Source: Lysobacteraceae bacterium (lineage in GTDB: Bacteria > Pseudomonadota > Gammaproteobacteria > Xanthomonadales > Rhodanobacteraceae). Taken from it: a DNA stretch of 60,739 nucleotides. The position numbers were made by a program, and so were the translations under genes. Location: assembly GCA_028866435.1 (NCBI GenBank), contig JAGWIC010000005.1:1-60739 (forward strand), given 5' to 3'. The first letter of the stretch is position 1. Every line of letters begins with the position of its first letter. The notes under the pieces are model-generated. The model had not been told where the DNA came from, did no database searches, and saw only the letters and a program-made list of their open reading frames with translations. Shown in pieces: positions 49,814 to 57,194 of this stretch.

Positions 49814-50116
49814 ATGCCCGTGAATGCCGTAAGACTGACTGCCGTCGAGGCCGCCGTTCCGTCCTCGTCGCCGGGCGCGAGTTCGCCGAGTGTGCTGAGC
49901 GATTGCGTCAGCCGAACGGTCCGCCGCTACCTGGCCGACATCGGCGACACGGAGTGCGCCGAGGGTCTGCACGCGCTGGTGCTGCGCGAGGTGGAAGTAC
50001 CCCTGCTGCGCGAAGTGCTGGCCTTCCACGACGGCAACCAGAGCCGCGCCGCGACCGCGCTTGGCATCAACCGCGCCACCCTGCGCAAGAAGCTGACCTC
50101 GCACGGCCTGCTGTAG
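49814..50116 (+). CDS. fis: DNA-binding protein Fis
   Basis: Fis is a nucleoid protein and activator of stable RNA genes. The 100-residue protein ends in the typical helix-turn-helix: [21 protein letters not shown]. The first 25 residues are Ala/Ser-rich. GAGGGA lies two bases from the ATG but eight from a GTG two codons later (49820), so the GTG is a plausible alternative start. It precedes purH as in other xanthomonads. The 158-bp gap upstream has a possible TAGACT -10 near 49696. Confidence 0.93.
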   Translation: MPVNAVRLTAVEAAVPSSSPGASSPSVLSDCVSRTVRRYLADIGDTECAEGLHALVLREVEVPLLREVLAFHDGNQSRAATALGINRATLRKKLTSHGLL

Positions 50117-50147
50117 GCGCTGCAGAGCGGGGCCTCATCCAGACGGC

Positions 50148-50153
50148 TATAAT
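50148..50153 (+). promoter_or_regulatory. -10 box TATAAT of purH
   Basis: A perfect TATAAT lies 30 bp before the purH ATG, in the 67-bp fis-purH gap. Transcription would start near 50160. The -35 region is GC-rich and has no clear match, so the promoter may depend on an activator; no repressor box was recognised. Confidence 0.55.
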
Positions 50154-50183
50154 GCGTGGCTCCCCCTCCTCTGGAAGCCCGCC

Positions 50184-51794
50184 ATGCCCTCCCCTCAGCT
50201 CGTTCCGGTCCGCCGTGCCCTGCTCAGCGTCTCCGACAAGACGGGCCTGATCGAGCTGGGCCGGCGCCTCGCCGCGGCGGGCGTGGCACTGCTCTCCACC
50301 GGTGGCAGCGCCAGGGCCCTGCGCGATGCCGGCATCGCGGTGACCGACGTCAGCGAGCTCACCGGCTTTCCCGAAATCATGGACGGCCGGGTCAAGACGC
50401 TGCACCCGAAGGTCCATGGCGGCCTGCTCGGCCGGCGCGGCACCGACGACGCGGTGATGGGCGAACTCGGCATCGCGCCGATCGACCTGCTGGTGCTGAA
50501 CCTGTACCCGTTCGAAGCCACCGTGGCCAAGCCCGACTGCACGCTGGAGCAGGCGATCGAGAACATCGACATCGGCGGCCCGGCGATGCTGCGCTCGGCG
50601 GCGAAGAACTGGAGCGACGTCGGCGTGCTGACTTCGCCGGAGCAGTACGAAGGCGCGCTCGCCGAGATCGAAAGCCGGGGCGGCCTCACCCGCGCCACCC
50701 GCTTCAAGCTCGCGGTCGCCGCGTTCAACAACGTGTCCAGCTACGACGGCGCGATCAGCGACTACCTGTCCGCGCTGCAACTGGACGACACGCAGGAGGC
50801 GATCGCCGGCCATGCCGCGTTCCCGGGCCAGGTCAACGGCCGCTTCGTGAAGCTGATGGACCTGCGCTACGGCGAGAACCCGCACCAGCAGGCCGCGTTC
50901 TACCGCGACCTGTATCCGGCGCCGGGCACGCTGGCCACGTTCCGTCAGCTGCAGGGCAAGGAGCTGTCGTTCAACAACATCGCCGACGCCGACGCCGCGT
51001 GGGAGTGCGTGCGCAGCTTCGTCAAGCCGGCCTGCGTGATCGTCAAGCACGCCAACCCCTGCGGCGTGGCGGTGAGCCTGGACGGCATCGGCCATGCCTA
51101 CGACCTCGCCTTCCAGACCGACCCGACCTCGGCGTTCGGCGGCATCATCGCGTTCAACCGCGAGGTCGACGGCGCCACCGCGCATGCGATCGTCGAGCGC
51201 CAGTTCGTCGAGGTGGTGCTGGCACCGGGCTACGCGGACGACGCGCTGGCCGCGTTCAGGAAGAAGGGCAACGTGCGCGTGCTGGCGATCCCGCTGCCGG
51301 CCGACGGCAACCTGGCGGCGGCGCACCCCGGCAACAACTCCAAGCGGGTCGGCTCGGGCCTGCTGATCCAGAGCGCCGACACCGGCATGATCACCGCCGC
51401 CGACCTCAAGGTGGTCACCCGCCGCGCGCCCACCGAGGCGCAGATCCACGACCTGATCTTCGCCTGGAAGGTGGCCAAGTTCGTCAAGTCCAACGCCATC
51501 GTCTACGCGCACGACCGCCAGACCATCGGCATCGGCGCCGGCCAGATGAGCCGCGTCTACAGTGCCCGCATCGCCGGCATCAAGGCCGCCGACGAGAAGC
51601 TGGAAGTACGCGGCTCGGTGATGGCGAGCGACGCGTTCTTCCCGTTCCGCGACGGCATCGACGCCGCCGCCGCCGCCGGCATCAGCGCGGTGATCCAGCC
51701 CGGCGGCTCGATGCGCGACGCCGAGGTGATCGCCGCCGCCGACGAGCACGACATGGCGATGGTGTTCACCGGCATGCGCCACTTCCGCCACTGA
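50184..51794 (+). CDS. purH: Bifunctional AICAR formyltransferase/IMP cyclohydrolase
   Basis: PurH carries out the last two steps of de novo IMP synthesis. The 536-residue protein has the N-terminal cyclohydrolase domain ([28 protein letters not shown]) and the C-terminal transformylase domain ([27 protein letters not shown]). GGAAG lies seven bases before the ATG. purD, often next in relatives, is not downstream here. Confidence 0.98.
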   Translation: MPSPQLVPVRRALLSVSDKTGLIELGRRLAAAGVALLSTGGSARALRDAGIAVTDVSELTGFPEIMDGRVKTLHPKVHGGLLGRRGTDDAVMGELGIAPIDLLVLNLYPFEATVAKPDCTLEQAIENIDIGGPAMLRSAAKNWSDVGVLTSPEQYEGALAEIESRGGLTRATRFKLAVAAFNNVSSYDGAISDYLSALQLDDTQEAIAGHAAFPGQVNGRFVKLMDLRYGENPHQQAAFYRDLYPAPGTLATFRQLQGKELSFNNIADADAAWECVRSFVKPACVIVKHANPCGVAVSLDGIGHAYDLAFQTDPTSAFGGIIAFNREVDGATAHAIVERQFVEVVLAPGYADDALAAFRKKGNVRVLAIPLPADGNLAAAHPGNNSKRVGSGLLIQSADTGMITAADLKVVTRRAPTEAQIHDLIFAWKVAKFVKSNAIVYAHDRQTIGIGAGQMSRVYSARIAGIKAADEKLEVRGSVMASDAFFPFRDGIDAAAAAGISAVIQPGGSMRDAEVIAAADEHDMAMVFTGMRHFRH

Positions 51795-51850
51795 TGCCGC
51801 CGGCACGGCACGGTGACGGATCGCCGCCGCGCCTGCCCGGGAGCAGCACC

Positions 51851-52561
51851 ATGCATCCACTCGACCGACCGGTCTGGTCCAGCCTGAGTCACGCCCATCG
51901 TGATCTTGCGCTGGGCGACGGGCTCGCCCGCCGCTATGCCGCCGACATCAACCTGTTCGCCTCCGCCCGCGACGACAGCGAGGGGGCGCTCGCGCGACTG
52001 GCCAGCCTGGTCGCCGCGGGTGAACAGGTGTACCTGCTGCAGGTACCCGCCATCGTCGTGCCGCCTGGCCTGGTCGCGCTGAAGCAGGCCCATGGGGTGC
52101 AGATGGTGGCCGCCGGGCCGATCGCGCCGGAAACCGACACCGGCGACATGCTCCCGCTCGGCGACGCGGACGCCGGCGACATGCTGGCGCTGGCCCGGCT
52201 CACCCAGCCCGGGCCGTTCCTGCCGCGCACCCACCGGATGGGGCGATTCACCGGCATTCGCCTCGATGGCCGGCTCGCCGCCATGGCCGGCGAGCGCTTT
52301 CGCCTGGACGGCTGGACGGAGCTCAGCGGCGTGTGCACGCACCCGGACTTCCGCGGCCACGGCCTGGCGCGACGGCTGTCCCGTCACGTGGCCGCCGAGA
52401 TCGCCGCACGCGGCGACCGCGCCTTCCTGCATGCCTGGCGGGACAACACCGCGGCGATACGGCTGTACGAGAGCCTCGGCTTCGCCTGGCGGACCGACGT
52501 CAACGTCGCGGTGCTGGCGCGCGCCGCGGAGCCGGCCGATGGCCAGGCCCGCGGGCGCTAA
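51851..52561 (+). CDS. GNAT family N-acetyltransferase
   Basis: This 236-residue protein has a C-terminal GNAT domain (FR47-like): [16 protein letters not shown] for acetyl-CoA binding and [13 protein letters not shown] near the end. The N-terminal 120 residues probably form a degenerate second GNAT fold. GGGAG lies seven bases before the ATG at 51851. It follows purH by 56 bp. The acceptor substrate is unknown. Confidence 0.88.
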   Translation: MHPLDRPVWSSLSHAHRDLALGDGLARRYAADINLFASARDDSEGALARLASLVAAGEQVYLLQVPAIVVPPGLVALKQAHGVQMVAAGPIAPETDTGDMLPLGDADAGDMLALARLTQPGPFLPRTHRMGRFTGIRLDGRLAAMAGERFRLDGWTELSGVCTHPDFRGHGLARRLSRHVAAEIAARGDRAFLHAWRDNTAAIRLYESLGFAWRTDVNVAVLARAAEPADGQARGR

Positions 52562-52585
52562 AACCGCCAGTGGGCGGCAAAGCCC

Positions 52586-53017
52586 CTAGAACAGCACGAT
52601 CACCATCGCGCCGGCGACGATCAGGATGCCGCCGATCAGCAGCGGCCAGCTCGGCTTCTCCCCCAGGAATACCAGCGCCAGCACGATCGCGAATGCCACG
52701 CTGAGCTTGTCGATCGGCGCCACCTTGCTGACCGGTCCCAGTTTCAGCGCGTGGTAATAACACAGCCACGACAGGCCGGTGGCGATGCCGGAAAGCACCA
52801 GGAACAGCCAACTGTGCCAGGGCAGCCCGGAGGGTTTGGCCCACTCCTGGCGCAGGCTGAGGATGCCGGCGGTGACGATCAGGATCACCACGGTGCGGAT
52901 GAAGGTCGCGAGGTTGGAGTTGATACCCGCCACCCCGAGCTTGCCGAACACGGCGGTCAGCGCCGCGAACAGCGCCGAGCCGAGGGCGAACAGCAGCCAG
53001 CTTTCACGTACGTGCAT
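52586..53017 (-). CDS. EamA family transporter (single-domain)
   Basis: This 143-residue membrane protein has five hydrophobic segments and a single EamA domain, half the size of most drug/metabolite transporters, so it probably works as a dimer. Typical features are F-A-A-L-T-A-V-F-G-K-L-G-V near the start and V-A-P-I-D-K-L-S-V, then F-L-G-E-K-P near the end. A GAGAGGG site lies before the ATG at 53017. Substrate is unknown. It is convergent with the GNAT gene. Confidence 0.9.
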   Translation of the reverse strand: MHVRESWLLFALGSALFAALTAVFGKLGVAGINSNLATFIRTVVILIVTAGILSLRQEWAKPSGLPWHSWLFLVLSGIATGLSWLCYYHALKLGPVSKVAPIDKLSVAFAIVLALVFLGEKPSWPLLIGGILIVAGAMVIVLF

Positions 53018-53092
53018 CGGATCCCTCTCGTCCTGCGGTGACTGGCCGGGCGACGACACCGGCAACGCTTGCCGACGCCCCCTGCGTCGCGG

Positions 53093-53593
53093 TCAGTGGC
53101 CGCCTTCGGCAGGGGCACCTGCAGCTTCGTCCGCGCGCTTGCGCGGCCTGCCCCACTCGAGCAATTTGTAGGTGGCCGGCGTCCTTATCTTCTGGCCGTG
53201 CTCGTCCAGCAAGCGCCCCTGCGGGTCGACCATGTAGGTCTGCTGCAGGCCATGCCGGGGGGTCACCACCACCATGAACACGCGGCCGTTGCGGCTGAAT
53301 TCCTGCACCGTGTTTTCGCCTTCCTGGCGAATGTTGACGTCCGGCAGCGACGGGTCACGGCCGAGGCGGCTGTCGCCGCTCTTCATCGCCGGCAGGGTCA
53401 ACGGCTGCAGGTCGGGCCCGGCTTGCTGCGTCGTTGCGGCGGGGCGCGTCGGCGCCGCGGCCTTCACCCCAGGATCATTGATCCCCGGCGGCGGCAGCGC
53501 GCTGCTGGCCGGATAGGCCTGGGCGTGCGCGCGGGAGCCGGGCATCGCGAGGGACAGTGCGCTGGCGGCAATCAGCAGGGCGACAGTTTTCAT
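53093..53593 (-). CDS. DUF2782-type exported protein
   Basis: This 166-residue protein has a signal peptide (about residues 1-24, ending A-H-A), a Pro/Ala-rich region, and a C-terminal segment (Y-M-V-D-P-Q-G-R-L-L-D-E near residue 120) resembling the DUF2782 family. The family is commonly encoded next to polA in xanthomonads, divergent as here. Function is unknown. GAGG lies eight bases before the ATG at 53593. The 250-bp gap to polA holds no other gene I can support. Confidence 0.8.
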   Translation of the reverse strand: MKTVALLIAASALSLAMPGSRAHAQAYPASSALPPPGINDPGVKAAAPTRPAATTQQAGPDLQPLTLPAMKSGDSRLGRDPSLPDVNIRQEGENTVQEFSRNGRVFMVVVTPRHGLQQTYMVDPQGRLLDEHGQKIRTPATYKLLEWGRPRKRADEAAGAPAEGGH

Positions 53594-53843
53594 GGGGACA
53601 ACCTCGATCAGGGGCTTCAGCATAACAGTGCGCCCATCCGCGATTGCTGAAGCGCGGCGAATCGCCGTGCATGCGAGAATGGCCGGGCCACGCCGGTGCC
53701 CGGCCCCCTGGCGATCCCGGCTGCGGCCCGGCGCCATGGGCGCCGCTGCATCCGGGGACGGTGCAGCGGCATGCCCCACCCACCCTTCCCCCGCCTCGGC
53801 GCTACGCTGCTGCGATCCGCTCCGACCCAGGTATGTCCATCCC

Positions 53844-56582
53844 ATGCCCAAACTCATCCTGATCGACGGCTCTTCCTACCTGTATCGCGCCTTCCACGCG
53901 CTGCCGCCGCTGAGCAACGCCCAGGGCGAACCGACCGGCGCGCTGTTCGGCGTGGTCAACATGCTGCGCGCCACGCTGAAGGACAGGCCGGACTACCTGG
54001 CCTTCGTCAGCGACGCCCCCGGCCCGACCTTCCGCGACGCCCTGTACGACCAGTACAAGGCCCATCGCCCGCCGATGCCCGACGATCTGCGCGCCCAGGT
54101 GGAGCCGATGCTGGCGATCGTGGGCGCACTCGGCTTTCCGATCCTGCGCGTGCCCGGGGTCGAGGCCGACGACGTCATCGGCACCCTGGCCGTGCAAGCC
54201 CAGGCGCAGGGGATCGAGGTGCTGGTGTCCACCGGCGACAAGGACATGGCCCAGCTGGTGGGCCCGCATGTCACGCTGATCAACACCATGAGCAACACGG
54301 TGATGGACCGTGCCGGCGTGATCGAGAAATTCGGCGTGGCGCCGGAGCAGATCATCGACTTCCTCGCCCTCACCGGCGACACCGTCGACAACGTGCCGGG
54401 CGTACCCAAGTGCGGCCCCAAGACCGCGGCCAAATGGCTGACCGAATACCCCACGCTGGATGAATTGCTGGCCCACGCCGACAAGATCGGCGGCAAGATC
54501 GGCGAGAGCCTGCGCGGCTCGATGGCACAACTGCCGCTGTCGCGCCAGCTGGTGACGATCAAGACCGACGTGCCGCTGGACGTCGGCCCCACCGACCTGG
54601 CCCAGCGCCCGGCGGACATCGGGCAGTTGCGCGCGCTGTATACCCGCTACGAGTTCAAGGCCGCGCTGAAGGATCTCGATGCCGCGGCGTCCCCTGTAGG
54701 AGCGCACCCTGTGCGCGATGCTCTGGTGCCGGAGCGGAGCAAAGAGCATCGCGCACAGGGTGCGCTCCTACAGGGGCCGGGCGAATACGAGCTGGTCACC
54801 ACGCCGGCGCAGCTCGACGCCTGGCTGGAAAAGCTGCGCGATGCGCCGCTGATCGCGTTCGACACCGAAACCACCAGCATCGATGCGATGCGCGCGGACA
54901 TCGTCGGCATCAGCTTCGCGGTGGAGGCGGGCAAGGCCTGCTACATCCCACTCGGCCACGACTACGCCGGCGTGCCGCGGCAGCTGGACCGCGGCGAGGT
55001 GCTGCGTGCGCTGAAGCCGATACTCGAAGACCCTGCGCGGCCCAAGCTGGGCCAGCATGCGAAGTACGACATCAACATCCTGTCGCACTACGACATCGTG
55101 CTGCAGGGCCTGAAGCACGACTCGATGCTCGAGTCCTACATCTGGAACGCCACCGCCACGCGGCATGACATGGACTCGCTGGCGAAAGCGTACCTCGGCG
55201 TCGACACCATCAAGTACGAACAGGTGGCCGGCAAGGGCGCCCGGCAGATCCCGTTCTCGCAGGTGGACCTGGACACCGCCTGCCGCTACGCCGCCGAGGA
55301 CGCCGACATCACCCTGCGCCTGCACCTCACCCTGTGGCCGAAGCTGGAAAGCGTGCCGGCGCTGCGCAAGGTCTACGAGGACATCGAGATTCCGCTGGTG
55401 CCGGTGCTGGCGCAGATGGAGCAACGCGGCGTGCTGATCGACGTCGATGTGTTGCGCACGCAGAGCCAGCAACTGGGCAAGCGCATGCTGGAGCTGCAAC
55501 GCCAGTCCTATGCGGTGGCCGGGCACGAGTTCAACCTCGACTCGCCCAAGCAGCTGCAGGCGGTGCTGTTCGATGAACTGGGCCTGCAGGCAAAGCTGAA
55601 AACCCCGACCGGCCAGCCCTCCACCAACGAGGAGGCGCTGGAGGCGATCGCCGACACGCACGAGCTGCCGCGGCTGATCCTCGACTACCGCGGCCTGGCC
55701 AAGCTGCGCTCCACCTATACCGACAAGCTGTCCGCCATCGTCAACCCGCGCACCGGCCGGGTCCACACCAGCTATCACCAGGGCTCGGTCGCCACCGGCC
55801 GCATCTCCTCGTCCGACCCCAACCTGCAGAACATCCCGGTGCGCACCGAGGAAGGCCGGCGCATCCGCCAGGCCTTCATCGCCCCGCCCGGCTGGAAGGT
55901 GCTGGCGGCGGATTATTCGCAGATCGAGCTGCGCATCATGGCCCACCTGTCCGGCGACGAAGGCCTGCTGCGCGCGTTCCGCGAAGGCGGCGACGTCCAT
56001 CGCGCCACCGCGGCGGAGGTGTTCGGCGTGCCAGCGGAGGAAATCACCACCAATCAGCGCCGCGCCGCCAAGGCGATCAATTTCGGCCTGATGTACGGCA
56101 TGAGCGCGTTCGGGCTGGCACGCCAGCTCGGCGTCGACCGTGGCGAGGCCAGCGACTACATGGGCCGCTATTTTTCGCGCTATCCCGGCGTGCGCGCCTT
56201 CATGGAGGCTACCCGCGAACAGGCCCGTCGCGACGGCTACGTGCAGACCATCTTCGGCCGCCGGCTCTACCTGGACAACCTCAACTCGCGCAACCAGGGG
56301 CTGCGCCAGGGCGCCGAGCGCGCGGCGGTCAACGCCCCCATGCAGGGCAGCGCCGCCGACATCATCAAGCGCGCGATGATCGCCGTGGCCGCCTGGCTGG
56401 AGGACCGCGACGACGCCCACATGCTGATGCAGGTGCACGATGAACTGGTGTTCGAGGTCCGCGCGGACGCGGTGGACGGCGTGCGCCGCGGGGTGATCGA
56501 GCGGATGTCCAGTGCGGCGGAACTGGCGGTGCCGCTGCTGGTCGATGTGGGCGTCGGAGCGAACTGGGACGAGGCCCACTGA
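53844..56582 (+). CDS. polA: DNA polymerase I
   Basis: PolA fills gaps and removes primers in repair and replication. The 912-residue protein has the 5' nuclease domain (about 1-280), the 3'-5' exonuclease domain and the polymerase domain. Proofreading residues are intact: D-T-E-T (D340, E342), K-Y-D-I-N and Y-A-A-E-D-A-D. Polymerase motifs A (D-Y-S-Q-I-E-L-R, D690), B (R-R-A-A-K-A-I-N-F-G) and C (V-H-D-E-L, D866) are present. Residues 283-311 are encoded by a REP inverted pair inserted in frame between nuclease and Klenow parts. A small RNA gene follows. Confidence 0.97.
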   Translation: MPKLILIDGSSYLYRAFHALPPLSNAQGEPTGALFGVVNMLRATLKDRPDYLAFVSDAPGPTFRDALYDQYKAHRPPMPDDLRAQVEPMLAIVGALGFPILRVPGVEADDVIGTLAVQAQAQGIEVLVSTGDKDMAQLVGPHVTLINTMSNTVMDRAGVIEKFGVAPEQIIDFLALTGDTVDNVPGVPKCGPKTAAKWLTEYPTLDELLAHADKIGGKIGESLRGSMAQLPLSRQLVTIKTDVPLDVGPTDLAQRPADIGQLRALYTRYEFKAALKDLDAAASPVGAHPVRDALVPERSKEHRAQGALLQGPGEYELVTTPAQLDAWLEKLRDAPLIAFDTETTSIDAMRADIVGISFAVEAGKACYIPLGHDYAGVPRQLDRGEVLRALKPILEDPARPKLGQHAKYDINILSHYDIVLQGLKHDSMLESYIWNATATRHDMDSLAKAYLGVDTIKYEQVAGKGARQIPFSQVDLDTACRYAAEDADITLRLHLTLWPKLESVPALRKVYEDIEIPLVPVLAQMEQRGVLIDVDVLRTQSQQLGKRMLELQRQSYAVAGHEFNLDSPKQLQAVLFDELGLQAKLKTPTGQPSTNEEALEAIADTHELPRLILDYRGLAKLRSTYTDKLSAIVNPRTGRVHTSYHQGSVATGRISSSDPNLQNIPVRTEEGRRIRQAFIAPPGWKVLAADYSQIELRIMAHLSGDEGLLRAFREGGDVHRATAAEVFGVPAEEITTNQRRAAKAINFGLMYGMSAFGLARQLGVDRGEASDYMGRYFSRYPGVRAFMEATREQARRDGYVQTIFGRRLYLDNLNSRNQGLRQGAERAAVNAPMQGSAADIIKRAMIAVAAWLEDRDDAHMLMQVHDELVFEVRADAVDGVRRGVIERMSSAAELAVPLLVDVGVGANWDEAH
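54691..54776. repeat. Perfect REP inverted pair inside polA
   Basis: Two 34-nt arms (54691-54724 and 54743-54776) are exact reverse complements around an 18-nt loop. Each arm carries a GTAGGAG head and GCGCACCCTGTGCGC palindrome, the same type as the pair after accC. It is translated in frame, encoding roughly S-P-V-G-A-H-P-V-R-D-A-L through A-L-L-Q-G-P-G, with no stop codon. Read from the DNA directly; origin by RAYT-type mobilisation is inference. Confidence 0.95.
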
Positions 56583-56717
56583 ACCCGGCCGCTGCCGCAC
56601 GATCAGGTCACCCCGTGCAAACAACGGCTTGCAGGTTAAGGTTTCATCACATGAACACGCGGTAAATTTTTTTCGCGAAACCGGCAACTTTTCCGCGCTA
56701 CCGCGTTCGAAGTATCC

Positions 56718-56843
56718 GGATGCACGCAACGGCATCCCTGGCTGGCGCACCTCCCTGTGCCGCCACGGACGCGAACCTCTCCCCTGGGTCTTCGCGTTCG
56801 CCCCGGCCCCGAAGGTTCCCCCTAACCTTCGGGGCCTTTTTTT
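56718..56843 (+). ncRNA. Small RNA with four hairpins and C-rich loops, sX13-like
   Basis: Four successive hairpins can be drawn: GGATGC/GCATCC (56718-56737); TGGC-GCAC/GTGC-C-GCCA with loop CTCCCT; ACGCGAA/TTCGCGT with a loop containing CTCCCC; and the terminator GGCCCCGAAGGTT/AACCTTCGGGGCC with loop CCCCCT. Pyrimidine-rich C-tract loops that bind G-rich ribosome binding sites are the hallmark of sX13, a virulence-linked sRNA of Xanthomonas that, as I recall, also lies downstream of polA, like Spot 42 in E. coli. The start point is estimated from the first stem; a weak -10-like AAGTAT lies just upstream. The family name is from memory. Confidence 0.65.
56805..56843 (+). terminator. Intrinsic terminator ending the sX13-like RNA
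   Basis: A perfect 13-bp stem (56805-56817 with 56824-56836) and six-base loop are followed by seven T. It lies 223 bp after the polA stop, too far to be the simple polA terminator, which supports a separate RNA gene between them. Confidence 0.93.
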
Positions 56844-56923
56844 GCCCGCGCCCCGTGCGGCCTGTACGCTTGGCGCACACCGTCCCGGATTGCTCGGGTC
56901 CATGTCCATCGCGGGGAGACATC

Positions 56924-57142
56924 ATGCGTGCAGGAATGATCGTGATCGGCATCATCGTGCTCGCCGCCGGGCTCTGGGTGACGGCGGGCCACGCGACCTA
57001 CCAGGCGACCGACACCCTGCTGCAGATCGGCTCGGCCAAGTTCACCGCCACCCACGACAAGACCGTGCCGCCGTGGATCGGCATCGCCGGCATCGTGACC
57101 GGTGCGTTGCTGGTGCTGGGCGGCTTGGTGAAAAAGCGCTGA
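56924..57142 (+). CDS. DUF3185 family small membrane protein
   Basis: This 72-residue protein has two membrane helices (M-I-V-I-G-I-I-V-L-A-A-G-L-W-V near residues 5-19 and W-I-G-I-A-G-I-V-T-G-A-L-L-V near residues 50-63) and ends in basic residues. It resembles the DUF3185 family of unknown function. GGGGAG lies five bases before the ATG. It lies between the small RNA and uvrD. The 341-bp gap between polA and this gene is occupied by the small RNA and an AT-rich tract near 56660 that may be its promoter region. Confidence 0.88.
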   Translation: MRAGMIVIGIIVLAAGLWVTAGHATYQATDTLLQIGSAKFTATHDKTVPPWIGIAGIVTGALLVLGGLVKKR

Positions 57143-57181
57143 TCCTTGCCGCTGCGGCGGGCCCCTTCCGGGTCAGCCCGT

Positions 57182-57187
57182 TACAAT
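57182..57187 (+). promoter_or_regulatory. -10 box TACAAT seven bases before the uvrD start
   Basis: CCGTTACAAT is followed by seven bases and the uvrD ATG at 57195, the same sequence and spacing as upstream of lpxL. Transcription would start at the start codon, giving a leaderless mRNA. No ribosome binding site is present. Confidence 0.5.
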
Positions 57188-57194
57188 AGGCGCG

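Noticed and set aside
54691..54776. REP pair in polA read as an intrinsic terminator
   Set aside because: There is no T-tract after either arm and the reading frame continues through to intact downstream domains.
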